Source: Ramazzottius varieornatus (lineage: Eukaryota > Tardigrada > Eutardigrada > Parachela > Ramazzottiidae). From it: DNA of 64,000 nt. Positions 50,501-62,373 of the stretch are shown piece by piece. The stretch covers positions 2,866,467 to 2,930,466 of the forward strand of contig BDGG01000002.1 in the NCBI GenBank assembly GCA_001949185.1, given 5' to 3'. Every line of letters begins with the position of its first letter. The first letter of the stretch is position 1. The notes beneath the pieces were generated by a model, which saw only the letters and a list, made by a program, of their open reading frames with translations, did not search any database and was not told where the DNA came from. Both the position numbers and the translations under genes were made by a program.

Positions 50501-50722
50501 GATGAAAATAATATGCGCTTCGTTTGCCGACACCCTAATTGTGGTTAACTTACCGCCAACGAGCAGCAAAAACGGGATAAAATACAGCAGGAAAGCGAAT
50601 CCGGCGGCTGTCATGGCCGCATATCCATAGTTGAAGGGTACTGCCAGGGAGTGGTTTCCGGTGGAAAGCTGTTGAACAAACTGGGCGGTTGATTCAATCA
50701 GGGACATACGTCTGCCCTGCAT
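47579..50722 (-). CDS. GH3-fold acyl-adenylate enzyme-like protein with N-terminal membrane segments
   Basis: Eight exons: 50722-50554, 50348-49831, 49464-48873, 48846-48620, 48522-48456, 48285-48225, 48146-47888, 47800-47579, with phases that all agree, giving 704 residues. The family joins acids to amines through an acyl-adenylate: plant GH3/JAR1 conjugate hormones to amino acids, and animals have GHDC-type members of unknown substrate. The ATP-binding motif is FFGTTSGTTGVP (about residue 175). Other conserved blocks are FAATEGFFGFNFWP, INFYEFVPV, LVVTTGVNLNRYRMGDVVRV and CCENVMLDVAGYTV. Before the enzyme domain, two hydrophobic stretches (AAGFAFLLYFIPFLLLV and GFLLTLLYFAVDF) imply membrane anchoring. 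The second ATG six codons later (MSLIEST) is an alternative start. An insertion rich in Glu/Asp/Arg (DELEEEFEKGRSN) lies mid-domain. Introns 1 and 2 each hold a hairpin repeat. Confidence 0.88.
49691..49774. repeat. Hairpin family copy in GH3 intron 2
   Basis: AACTAGATCT...TCATCAAGTAACGCGCA pairs with TGTGCGTTACTTGGGAAAACGGTCTAGTT. Here the core word is AAGTAACGCGC rather than AAGTGGCGCA, with compensating change on the other arm. Confidence 0.75.
50442..50504. repeat. Hairpin family copy in GH3 intron 1
   Basis: CATCTTTTCCAAGTGGCGCAGG pairs with CTTGCGCCACTTGAGATG. It occupies the centre of intron 50349-50553. Confidence 0.8.
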
Positions 50723-51268
50723 GGCAGCAACGCCCACGAAGGACCCTCGCCTGTCCGCCCCTCGCCTGTAAAGTAGGTCCTGTCACGCTCTTTGCCCGAG
50801 GTAAGGAAAGAGAACACCTACCTGGACGCCATCCTGATCTGCTCAGAAGTTTCTGTATTTCTCGAAGAGCCGGCAAGTAAGAAGGAGCAAGCCCTGTAAA
50901 AATTACCCTTCCATTCACGCCGCGGAAAAGTTAGCGCTAGGTATCTGGACTTTCGGTTCGAAAATCGTTTTCGATGAGTAGTTCAACAACACTTTCGATA
51001 TGAAGTAGATTACTCACTTATTTTCTAGTGAACCTAATTGTTCGCTCGCCGGTAATCTTATCGTTAGTTTTGCTTTTGGATATCACATTATACGTAACTA
51101 CAAGTCAGTACAAGTCACTTTCATCAGCCCCAGTCTCCATCAGAACCGTACAGGTGATGTGATGATCAATCTCAATATTTGTGCTGTACTAGTAGCAGTT
51201 CAACCCGGTTGCAAGTGATTTTTATTCTTTACGGTCGTAGCTTATCGTTCATGGGCGAACAAGAGAAC

Positions 51269-51309
51269 AGCTTTTCGGCGTAAGCAAATTGTACTTACGC
51301 CGAAAAGCT
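51269..51309. repeat. Perfect 16-bp stem hairpin
   Basis: AGCTTTTCGGCGTAAG, a 9-nt loop (CAAATTGTA) and the exact complement CTTACGCCGAAAAGCT. It lies about 100 bp past the stop codon of the small membrane protein gene. It has neither the T-run of a terminator nor the hairpin-family core. Confidence 0.85.
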
Positions 51310-51407
51310 TTAGCTTCAGTGAAACTGATAAATACACTTCAGCCACCAGAAACAGATATTTGATGTGAGCTATGATAAGTAATGTACGCAGTGACATTCC
51401 TCGTGAG

Positions 51408-51883
51408 TTATCCAAGAGTCCAGGCTTGGTAGCTGTTAGGAGAGATGCTACGGGGCTTCTGACAGGGAACGGGCCTTGAAACGGCACCCAAGCACCGTAC
51501 GATCGGTTTCTTCGGTTGCCCACTGAATATATCGGTCCAACGTCGCAGCAGCTTCACCTTAGCGTCGAAGTTGCTTTGCTCTGCGAAGAAGAACAACACT
51601 TGAGTTTGAAAGTTTCACCACTCAAATTGGTAAACAAACAGGCAGTACTGTACGTACTTATGATATTTTCTATTTATATAATATTTCTACCCCAATCTGG
51701 ACTTCAGAAAATGCACGCACACCCTAATTTACCGGGCGGCTCGACATCGCCATGGTCCATCATCAAATACGCTTCCGCGTTCCATGCGAGTCTGCTACCA
51801 AACAGAATTGCCACCACCAGCAGCACAAAGACAGAGACCGTCGTCGAAACCATGCTGTTGCGGATCTTCTCGAATAAACTCAT
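51408..51883 (-). CDS. Small one-TM protein, unrecognised
   Basis: Two exons, 51883-51733 and 51580-51408, joined in phase 1, giving 107 residues. After MSLFEKIRNS a single hydrophobic helix (VSVFVLLVVAILF, about residues 17-31) acts as signal anchor or cleaved signal. A short acidic/Pro stretch (DHGDVEPPG) at the splice junction follows, and then a basic C-terminal half with two cysteines (VRCLGA, VPCQKP). The splice sites are canonical and the frame is open across the join, so I favour a real gene over chance. No family recognised. Confidence 0.6.
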
Positions 51884-54231
51884 GCAGTGTAATTCAGCAG
51901 GCTTTTTATATGGTACCGAAGCACCAACTCATCTCCTATTGATATTTTCTGGCATGTGACGATGTTCATCATCTTTCTCGGTTCAACTACGGTTGAAGGA
52001 TTCAATCTGCGTCCAGTGGGTATCCTATAACCCGCCTCCTGCGTCATATGTAAGTGTAGAACAAGATTGTTGCTTTTGCCCGCCAAATTGCATAACGCAT
52101 CATAATTATAATCCACCTGGTTTGTGCCTCTAGTTCAACACCTCGGTCGGAACCTGTATACGTCAATGCTAGAGGTTAATGGAACCGGACAAAGCAGAAA
52201 TCGGGACGAGCCCTGCACGAAGAAGCTCTGAAATAGATCTGAAACAGCTTCGTGTACATGCATGCCCGCTTCACCATGGACAGGCTATCTCACCTCGAGC
52301 TCTCTCGGGAACCCGGCACTGGCGCCTAAATTTCAGATCAGATGTCCTTTAACTCCATATGTTAGCTGAGCCAGCACCTGCGTCGAGCAGCGTTATTTCT
52401 GACAAGATTTGTTCCATGCTATTCTGCTTGAGTTTCGATTAGATATCCGGTACGAGGAGGCCGGTAAGGAGTTATCCAGGCATCGAACCAAGAACCTCGA
52501 AGGAGGCTTATCTGATTTCATATCTTCTTTGGAAGGAAGGTGGGTCAGGCGCAATATTATAAAAGCCTACAGGTTGATTATGATTGCTTCGACGGACTTT
52601 GAAGTGCTACAAAAAATTCTGCGATACTCGCTCCATTGTCAAATTCTGTCCCGAGATTGCTCAGGCTCCCAAATCTTTGTATGAAAATCTAGTGCACATC
52701 GGATGACCGGGAAGAAAGCAAGTTGGGAAATGTCGCAGGTACCAGGAAATCGAGGGTCGGTTTTAGACTGAAGCTTTGGCTCATTTGAGATTTGTTCGCA
52801 ACTGGACCAAGCTTTGAAAAAAAATCCGCTGATGCTGTTTTGCTCAGACCGCATCTCGGCACAGGAATGGAGGACCGCTTTTCGTATTTTTTCGTATTTA
52901 AGAAAACTGTGACAATTAAACGAGTTGGAAAGCAAAAAAGGGAAATTGTTTAATGAACTAGTTTTATTTCCTTATTTGAAAGTGAGTAAAAAGCTTTCGA
53001 TTTATTTTTATAATACAGCTTTGGCATTTATCTTTTGTGGAAAATCGGTCCCGGGCAACTCGACAGTCTGGCTCGCCCGGAACGAATATTTTGTTGACTA
53101 GGGCCAGTTTTCGTCGGTAAAATGAGTGGTTTTCTGTCAATCGTTCTAGCCAAGCAATTGAAGTTATGACCATGAAATATATGCATAGCTGAAGATCCAA
53201 AAATGGTCTGTATAACGGGTGGAGGCACGACTTTGTCAGAAACAAATTACTACGGATTTATAAAATCCGTCGAAGCGATATGAATCAATCTGTGTCTAAT
53301 GTATCCAGATAAAGCAATCAGCTATAAGAAACTACGATTCGTGGATACTTCCGTGCCGCAATTTTCACTGGATAGGTTCAGGCCGGCTGGTCTGTACGGC
53401 ACGGCGTCGATGCACCTCCCAAAAAATTGACCTTTCGGCAAAACCTGTTTGCACCTTCGTCGTCTGAGCGACAGACCTTTTAATCACATGAGCTTTCTGT
53501 TCTACGGTCTTTTTAAAGGCACACGAAAGCGTTTCGGCCATGAAGCCTGTTGTCTCCGGAGCCAAAAGGCAAGAATTTTTCTTGGCGGAGCCTTCCGGGT
53601 TCTGACCAAGAAGCTCTTGGCTTCTGCAGTTCTTCTATTGTTGACTGTACACGAACATCCTGTCTGTCGGACAGCAATGGAGCACGCGTGGCAAATCTGT
53701 ACGTAGTCCGAATCGAGAAAGAAGACTGACAGGCCAAAGCTGTAGCCCAAAAGAGCCTCTGCACATCCGTAAAGTAAGGTTGTTTGTCATCTACATGTTA
53801 TCGAGCTGTTTGGTTCGCAATAATTAACTCTCTTTGCCGTTTTCTCAAACCGAAAAGTTCAGTACAAATTGGTTACAAGTGGCCTCTGCCTCACAGTACA
53901 TCCCCTAGCAGTATAGAACTACAGTGCCTTGCCTTCTACAAACAACGGCGTGCAAAAATGCGGTCCAATTCAGCAGCCACCGTAGATAGGCGGAGCTTAC
54001 CCATCAACAGTTGCGCCGAAGGTAGGGAGTCAGGCCGTAATCTGGCGTTTTCCGAATAATCAATTGCAGGAGTACTCTAATCCTATTGACGCCGATACCT
54101 GCTCAAAATATCGTTTGACCACAATACCGACCAATGAGTAGGGCGCGACCAAAATGTTAACTGACTTTTATGAGAAAGATTTTTCCAGGGAATAAGTCTG
54201 TTTATATCGCATGACGCCATGTTGTTTCTGG
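51884..54231. other. Gene-poor region, no confident gene
   Basis: Open frames of 60-98 codons occur on both strands and overlap one another without domains or splice support. No element ends were recognised. Confidence 0.45.
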
Positions 54232-54871
54232 TACACAAACGACGAGATATTATGGGCCAGTAAAAATTACGGGCCAGGCGGAAAAGACGGCAAACTTAAA
54301 ATTTGTATGAAAGTCAGAAAAAGAAATCGGATAAATGAAGTAACGTAGTAAAATTCAACCGTAGAAAATTGTCACGGACAGTGGCCATCAGCCGATCAGC
54401 TGTTTTGCCCTAAGACTTCAACACTGCTGTGTATAGCTATTCGACTTTCTCTCGGAGAAGCTCTGGACTCCTTGTCCCGATATCCATTCCGTAATCGTTT
54501 TTGCAAATGTCCCAGCCTCACAAGACCAAGCGGCATCGACGATACACCGAAGAAGCTCTGAAGGATGTTCTGTCTGCTGTCGAGAAAGGAATGACACTGC
54601 GCGAAGCAGCTTCAGTCTTTAAAGTTCCGTACACCGCCGTCAAACGTTATGGCGAAGATACCTCACCGAAGAAGATCGGTCGAGAAAGAGAGCTGAATAC
54701 TTCCGAAGAAATTAATCTGACAACTGTTAGCTCCTCGGCTCAATATCAAGCACGTACGTATAGCCGGGCAGCTGGTTTTCACTTGTAGCAAGAATCACCT
54801 GCCTGTACCGCCGTAGCGGAAGGGCCTGGTCCGTGAATTTTACTGGCCCATAATATCCCGTCGTTCGTGTA
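54232..54871. mobile_element. Pogo/Tigger-like element remnant with a Psq-type HTH exon
   Basis: The ends TACACAAACGACGAGATATTATGGGCCAGTAAAAATTACGG and the inverse of TACACGAACGACGGGATATTATGGGCCAGTAAAATTCACGG match at nearly every base, with TA at both tips. Inside, a plus-strand frame (54501-54788) encodes KRHRRYTEEALKDVLSAV and GMTLREAASVFKVPYTAVKRY, a Pipsqueak-type helix-turn-helix as at the N-terminus of pogo/Tigger transposases. The catalytic DDE domain is missing, so this is an internally deleted copy. Confidence 0.85.
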
Positions 54872-57312
54872 CCCTCTTTGCGCGCGTGCTATAGCATAAT
54901 TCTATACCTCATCTTTCGAGAAAAGCGCCACAGCAGGGAGCAAGGCTTTATTAACCTCTGGCACCAGCGTGCCGGTAAACATGATAATATATGCTACTGT
55001 ATAAAGGCGAAATCGGCTGAGAACCTCCACACATAAAAACAGGAACGGGCGGATGTGAGTAAGAAGAGTAAGCGAATGAAGAAAACAACTTCGTGCAACG
55101 CTACAAGAAGGCAGCGAAAGTACGGCTATACAATGAAGCAGGAAGTACCACGCTGTACTTAGGTAAGAGTACTCGCAAACAGAAGAGGGGAAGGCTATTC
55201 GCTATATGATTATAAACAGATTTTGCAGTCCTCAAAATCTTCCTCGTCATTGGTCTTATCTCGTTTCTATCAATGATGCCTGTAATTGCCTGTAATTTTC
55301 CATGACAGCTTTACACTATATACTCTGTATCAACTGTTGCAGCGATTGTGGAAATTCATTCGCAATTTTTTTCTTGTCCCACCCGCCCACTTCCGTAGGT
55401 TTCACTGGGCCGCAGTGCGTCCGTTAGGGCATGTATGCAAATTACCTCTTTGTTCTCACGCGCATTTATTGCATTAAGCGCAAATAAGAAATGGTAATGT
55501 ACTGTACGTGCGCAAGGTAGAAATACACCTGAATCCTGATGGGCCATCCTGAGGTGCTCGCTACTCGTCTCAGATTACCACTTCGTATTGCAGCTCATTA
55601 GGAAGGATCGTTACGAGGAGAACATAGCAGACTTTTTCCATGCGAAATCACATGTCCAACTTGTCAGCGTCGAGTATAACGAAGTACTGGGTCGTCTTGC
55701 TTTTTTATCGGTTCTTTAGATAGCGAAACCTCGTGGAATCTAACCGTACTGGTCCGGGTTTAAGTCTTGTCGGGTTCAACAGGGAGAGAGGTTTCTCTAA
55801 TATTGAAAAGCCTGTGAGAAAAGTTTTCAGAGAGCCTCTAGGGGCGTGCGTGTCGCGTTTCGTTAAGTTGTGGGAGGTAAGGCAATGGGACGTGTCGCCA
55901 CCGCGCGGCCTGAAAGCTGACAAGGTCGCCATGCAATTTTGCATTGACAAGTCCGCTGTGTTCTCCTCGTATATTAACCAGTCATGTGGCTAACTGAGGT
56001 GTACATCGTCTGCTCACATTCCCGATGGTGCAGAATACCGATCAGTCATTGGGTCATATCCATAACTTGCGATGCGTTTTGGTGGCCGTGACGCTTTTGA
56101 ACAATGTTATTTGACACCGAAGTTCATTTTCAAAGATTCCCAAAGGTTTTATTAAGAGCCGTTGGGTGTTTTGATGTATTTCACGGAGCGATATACTGTA
56201 TCGGTTAATATTATGGAGAGTGCTCCGCACACCGCTGAAAACCACGATTGTCTCTGCACACCACCATTCACCACTGTAGTCTCTTAATATCACCATTTCC
56301 CCACCGTTTGTGTGTACGTACCACCTTTCGTTCACCACCGTTCGTTATTTAGAAGTGGAAGAAGTTGTGGTACGACAACGACGTATTCCATTAAGAAGCC
56401 GAATCTCGAACCTACACCTTTGAAGTAGCTCTTGCCGACTACAGAAGAGGACGATCACAACGTTCAAAGTGAAAAAAATTTCCACTTCTGTTTTGGTTGC
56501 ATGGTCGATGACGTAACGAACAATTGCTTCGCCTCGATGTTTGCACAACGCAATAACGCAATCAATCCCCCGCTTGGTTGCGTGTCTTCCAGCCTAACCG
56601 GATCGCTAGTTCGTCAGAAAAGAAAGCTGATTTCACGATAGCAGGCTGCACCTGGATTTTATGCCAATTTTATGGCCTTTTTGGTCAGAAACCTGCCAAA
56701 ATCAGATAAAAAGCTGATTAGACGCCGATTACAAGCTCAGTCAAATCAGATTTCGTGCGTAGGACCCATGAATGGAGAACTTTAGAGCAGGGACCAAGAA
56801 CCCGACTGGGCTGGTTTCCTTCCAAGGCGAGGTACAGCAGCTCATCAGTTTCCCGAGATTTCTAGCGGTACGAGGTACTTATGTAAAAGTCACAGAGTAT
56901 ACGTATTATACGTGATTCTCGAGTCTCGACGTAGTGTAAGTGTAATGTGTAGAACCCGTTCGCCACAATATTCCCGCCACCGTGAGATCGAATGTTAGCC
57001 ATTCCGGGAAAATCAAGAGGTTGGGGAGGTTGGAGTGGTTGGAGGTTTGGTAGTGGAGAAGAGTCTGATGAGCTCGGCGAAGAGTTCGGAAGCGCTCTAG
57101 ATCTAGCCGAGTGCTAAGCCGCGTCGCCCACAACGTTGACGGTGAATTTATCAGGAGCAAAACGAAGCAAAAGGTTCCTGACTCGCGAACGGTATGTGCC
57201 TGGACTTGCGGGGTCCAGATGACGCACTCAGAACGTGGACTAGTGCCTAGTAGTAACCTAGTGCTGCCATCTGGTGAGTTATGGTGAGCCATAACCACTC
57301 TAACCAGGCACG
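54872..57312. other. Gene-poor region, no confident gene
   Basis: No domains or splice-supported exons seen. A CACC-rich tract (about 56260-56340) with loosely repeated CACCA words is the only notable composition. Confidence 0.45.
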
Positions 57313-57382
57313 AGGACCTGGCCTATGCGGCACGGCCTTGACAGAGAAGTTCGACTCAAGGCCGTGCTGCATAGGATGGTCC
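57313..57382. repeat. 70-bp foldback
   Basis: AGGACCTGGCCTATGCGGCACGGCCTTGA is mirrored by TCAAGGCCGTGCTGCATAGGATGGTCCTT across a 13-nt loop, with about three mismatches. It could be a very short MITE or a structured RNA. Confidence 0.7.
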
Positions 57383-58499
57383 TTTTCCCTGTCTCTAATT
57401 TTCAAGGAGTGAAATACTCATTCCCATACGATGTTGGCCACGACCGGATCATTCGCTAAATTTTCTCTCCATTGCCACTACTACCGCTGGCGCCGCCCTG
57501 CAGAATAAGATCAAGAAGTTGCTGTACGCCATCATCCTCAGCGAGTACCTTACCCGCCCAAGTTTTCCCCCACCTAACCCGCCCCAAAGAAAAAGCGGCT
57601 CGCCATAATTTCCCGTGCACTTCACGCTGAGTTTAAAGCTTAGTAAAAGCTGTCGCTATGACGTTATCTGAGCTTAAACTGAGTATATTCGAATTTTACG
57701 CTCATTTCATGCTCATTTCTAGCTGAAAAATCAGGGAACTTTTGACTTTCCGAATAACTGTTTTGGGAGACAGTGGGAACTGAGAACTGGCTAGGGCGGG
57801 AACCCACGTTTTTGCTGAACCTGCCTGGACTGGTCAAACCGAAAACCTATTCGAGTCCTTCGTGGAGGGATGAAACGGTCAATAATTAATCGACTCGAAA
57901 ACTGGTCTGAAGAGCGGCTTGGCAATGCCCCAAGTACCCGAGGTTTGACCAGCTCATCGTCCATCATGTTAATAGCATGTCCGAGAAGTTCCGATGTCCC
58001 GATATATCGACAAGCTTCACGCCCACAAGCACTGAGGATTTCTCGGGGGACGAGCTGGTGGTAACGGGGGATACGGACAATCCACGCCATCGGGCCAACG
58101 ATTTGCTGTATAGCTCCAAAACCCAGAGGGACTTGATGAACCACAGAATTGTCTATACTTGGAACAGACGAAGGAACAACCGAAGTGGCGCTCGACCAAA
58201 CACTCGTCGCATTGAAAAATGAGAGAAGTCACAATAATAAAAAAAAGAAGGTTTCTGTTAAAAATCTCTGCGTAGGCTTTCGTGTTCAAAACGCGGCTTT
58301 CCATTACTTTTCCCGTTACATTCTGTTGGTTAGAGAACCAATCTTCTGTTGTTTCCCGTGAACAGCACGCGCAGAAGCTCGTGAAAAATGCCCGAACTGT
58401 CATTCATGTCGGCGTACACTAGTGCCTGCAGCTGGCACTTTGGCGGATCGCCTGTCTCTGGTAATACCGACAAATCCCCGAAAAACAACTCGTAATGGG

Positions 58500-58704
58500 T
58501 ACACCCACGACGAGAAACTATGGGGCCAATAAAAATTATGGGACCAGGCGGAAAAGACGGCAGAATGGAAATTCAAACGTAGAAAAGTGTACAAAAGTGC
58601 GTTACTATGAATCGGTCACGTACGTACGTGCTTCCGTACCGCTGTAGCGAAAAGGCCTGGTCCCATAATTTTTACTGGCCCCAAAATTTCCCGTCGTGCG
58701 TGTA
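58500..58704. mobile_element. 205-bp MITE derived from the pogo-like element
   Basis: The ends TACACCCACGACGAGAAACTATGGGGCCAATAAAAATTATGG and its inverse match the ends of 54232-54871. The last 60 bp before the right end (CCGTACCGCTGTAGCG...GGCCTGGTCC) also match. The transposase part is gone, so it arose by internal deletion of a relative. TA at both tips. Confidence 0.85.
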
Positions 58705-58930
58705 CTGGGCAGAGTTCCTCAGCCCTCTAGGGTCACAGCATAGAGGCACAGTCGATCAAATCTGAATAAGGGCTAGGGTGGACCAAAGGAAAGGGTTTGG
58801 GCTGATGCGTGAAAGCCAAGGATTAACATGTGATAGCCAAACACCCCGTAGACCATCCCTTGTCCCATGTTAAATTTCATTAGCCTCACCTCCACGTCGT
58901 GACTGCAGAAGGCTGAAAAACTCTGCCCAG
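58705..58930. mobile_element. TIR element with CTGGGCAGAGTTCCTCA ends, second copy
   Basis: It shares its first 50 bases with 27458-27680 and ends in AACTCTGCCCAG, the inverse of CTGGGCAGAGTT. It starts directly at the TA that closes the preceding MITE, so two unrelated families abut without spacer. Confidence 0.75.
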
Positions 58931-61194
58931 CACCCGAATGTGCACACGTTATATTCGTGGGCCTTAAGTCTTTCTGTAAAACCTCAGAATGAACACGGTG
59001 AACTGCATTCAGCGATTTGATGGCAAGCTGACTGTACAATGCCGGGATACGCTCGTTCCTTTCCAATAGCTGAAGCGGCTGATTAAATTTGAACTGTAAA
59101 TGTCAGCCAAGCAGGAAAGCGTTGTTGATCTTAGCGCACGCAGTGGAGGATGAACAACAAAGCGGCTGATGGTTAAATTCGGCTTGCTTAACTGTGACCT
59201 GATGTTTGATGAGGCTTGTTCGGGAGCAGATGACAACAATAGGAGCCAGCATTAGATGGTATCAAGGTGCGACAGGTAGAGTGGCCTACGTGTGCCCAAT
59301 TAGCTGACGCAGCAGAGCGTCATCCATCCAGCGGCAAATGTCCGCTTTGCTGCCTACAGGAACGCTTTAAAACAGTCTCTATTCGCTTTGTTGAAACAGT
59401 TGATTAGAATCGCTCAACCACCAGGTGAAATGTCACCCGGGCTGCCCATTTGACGACCGATCAAGACAATGCCATTGACTCCATTCAAAAAGCGGAAGTA
59501 GCTCATTTTACGGGCTCCATTCACAATAGCGACGGGTGCGTCTACTGTAAACGCTGACCAGGGCAATAATCAATTATTTCACCACAGTACATTGACCACA
59601 GTATCCCCTCGTACACTATAGTTCTCGTCGTCGAGCTCTTGAAGCATTCTTAACAAAGTTCTAAGTTCAGTTAAGACAAAAAAAGTTGGGACCCAGTCCA
59701 GAAGGAAACATCTGTACAGGAACTCGTCTACAAGCAGTTAATCTTTCGGGAATGGTTCATCTTGAATCGTGAAGTGTTCGTGTGTTAATTTTGCGGGATG
59801 GTATTGTAGGTTGAAAGGAACAAGAAAGCGTACCGAGGAAAAGATGTCTGCATTTTTCCTATATTGTTTCGCATACGACGTAAGAGATTAGTATGGAGTA
59901 GCGAAATAGGTGCAAAGGGTGTTCACCGAAGTAGTAAAGTGATTGTCGGAAGGTTCCGCCAGAGGGAGCGCCACGATCTGTCAAGTTGGCCGGAGATGAC
60001 TTTGGATATTGTTCCGGTAAAGCCAATTATGCTGAACAGATTTCAAGCGGCTGTAATCTGCCAGTGCCCACTTGCACTCCATTAATTAACGGCGATAAGG
60101 CCATAATCATCACTGACGACTAGTTCCGGCTTTGTCCGCCTACCAAGGCGCTGCAGTGGTAACAATATCTTCCGCTGTCAATCTGGGCATGTCCAGTCAT
60201 TTTAGCTACCACCTTTCTTCGGGCAGAATCAGATGACCGACTTTACCCAAAACTAAGAGAAAAATTTTGTTAAGTGCAAAATATGGGACGAAACCAGATT
60301 GTTACTTAAAGTGGCGCAAGTTTGTTCTCTTATTGGTCAGAGGTATGCGCCATTTAGGGGAAATGATCTGGTTCAGATCATTTGCCTGCGTCTCATACGA
60401 GTTTCAATTCAAGGTAGAAAAAAGTCGACATGACGTATTATCTAGTTCGGTATTTAGACAAATTTAGAATGTTTTCATCAGGCCAAGATTATAGCGAGAT
60501 AATCACATTGTCTGTTTTGGATCGGAACTCGCGAAATGAGTGTTTGTTGAAGGAAAACGTCGGTTCGTTTTATGTTGCGCATAGTTATCTGGTAAGGATG
60601 GCCGGATTTTGAGTTATCAAATTGCTGACGCGGCGTGCCCGAGTGCACAGCAAACAAGGATGTTCGTCATTGCAGATTATGCCAGTGATCTCTCCAGAGA
60701 AATGTATCCATTAGCTGGTTTCATCCACTCCTTTTCATTGAGCCAAATGCCGACGCAATTCAAAAATGCCTCGGTACATTCAGGGCAACTCAAGCACATA
60801 ATGTGGAACGGATGTCGCGCCCAAGTGGCTAAATTGTTCCCTCCATGTTTACTTGCTGGAAAAACACTACTAGCAAAGTTTCAGTTGCGACCGAGAACCG
60901 CCGTTCCATCCGAAGGTTTCTTTTTCGCGTAAAGCAGTACCGAACAACACGTTCCAGCAAGGGCCCTTCGTGAAGTGAGCGTAGGAGAAATCGAGTACCT
61001 CGTATATTTGCCTTTTTTGTGGGAGTTACAAATAAGCTACATTCCTCAATCTTGATTTCCCTGAGAGTGTTTCTTTTTAATTTTGAGGGTCTCTGTATTT
61101 TGCGGTTTTCCTTCATACCTGTATACGGGGAAAAAATCAGAAAGAAGAAATAAATTCGACCAAGAACTAAAAAATCTTTTGTTCGTGACTTCGC
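58931..61194. other. Gene-poor region with one hairpin copy
   Basis: No confident exon. It contains the hairpin at 60292-60373 and a possible half copy near 60820 (CGCCCAAGTGGCTAAATTGTTCCC). Confidence 0.4.
60292..60373. repeat. Hairpin family copy, intergenic
   Basis: AACCAGATTGTTACTTAAAGTGGCGCAAG pairs with TATGCGCCATTTAGGGGAAATGATCTGGTT. This copy shows the full-length ends of the family most clearly. Confidence 0.85.
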
Positions 61195-61503
61195 ATGGCT
61201 CAGGAGAAGCGCCACCAGCTGCAGACTTTGCTACCTTGCTCAGTTGGCACCACAATTTTCGAATGCGTGTATCCGACAAATATTTTTGAAGTAGAAAAGA
61301 ATATCGGAGGACCGACGTTCGATATGTTCTACAGCGTACAGACGTGGTTCCTATCGCTGGTGGGCTATCTGTGCAGCTTCGTGATTGGTGCGATGTGTGG
61401 CGCTGGCATGAAATCGGGAGGGAAATCTCGGATTGGACCGGCGCTGGACAAGTCCCTGGGGGTCCCCACCGTGCATGATTGTATGGGTGAACCGGCCAAC
61501 TAG
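61195..61503 (+). other. Doubtful open frame with one hydrophobic segment
   Basis: A 102-codon plus-strand frame with FYSVQTWFLSLVGYLCSFVI, one membrane segment, followed by a hydrophilic end. It loosely recalls the C-terminal helix of SLC5 sodium symporters, but no neighbouring exon was found. It may be a terminal exon, a relic or chance. Confidence 0.2.
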
Positions 61504-62373
61504 CGTTCAAAGCTGCCTGTGATTGCCCAGCATCAAGCAAGAGTACACTCCCCAATCTCCGCCAGCCGCTAGCGCACGTATCAACCGCAACTCCTGCCAA
61601 ATCAGACAGCGAAAAATCCCCCAAGTTCAAATCCGCCTTTTACACTAGCCTTTCCTTAAACACGCATCTATGCAGTTTGTCAACCACAGATTTCGTCGGC
61701 TGCGCGTGTGCGTGTCTTTGCTTTACTTGCAGTCTCTTACTCTAACTCACGCACAGAGCTGATGCTTTATTGATTCTCACTCCCTTACATGCAAACGTTC
61801 TCCTGCGCATGTCGAGCGGCCGAATTTTCGTGTCTCTCGTCGAGAACCTCAGTGACCTTTTTGTTGCGTTACTGTACGAAACGGTCAGTTTTACTCTGAT
61901 CATGCAAAGCGCACCAAGTGATATCCTGTTTTAACCTTTCGCTTACGATTTCGTCTCCCACACTCCAAAGAGTGAAGCTTGGGTTCATGCAAAAATCAGT
62001 TCGGGAAGCTTATAATGGATGCTTGAGTTGTCAAACGCAATTATCCAACATTTATCGGTTATCGATGGAATTCAATCAGGAGAAATCATGTGTATCCAGA
62101 GGAAATCTCGGGAACAGCGCCTTTCAAATGGTGTTACCTCGGCCGGATTTGGCCTCTTCGATGTCGATAGGTAACTTTACAGAGGACATGGACTTCATAA
62201 CGGAAATCAATCTTTTATCTATGGCATTTGATTTCTTCTCGTCTGACATCTGTGCTGGGAATATGTCAAGCACACATGTCTTACTTCTTGCACCTATGAA
62301 AAGGCCCATGTCGTAGTGTACATAATAACTGCGTGTTTGCCTCCAAGTGATTTTGCTGTTTTCTCGCTTGCAG
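61504..62373. other. Upstream region of the senseless/GFI1-like gene
   Basis: Probable promoter and 5' exons. I looked for an N-terminal SNAG motif exon and did not find one. A plus-strand frame at about 61918-62316 is open but has no recognised content. Confidence 0.35.

Noticed and set aside
61195-61503. SLC5-like C-terminal helix
   Set aside because: The resemblance rests on one hydrophobic segment. No other transporter motif lies nearby, so it is kept only as a doubtful frame.
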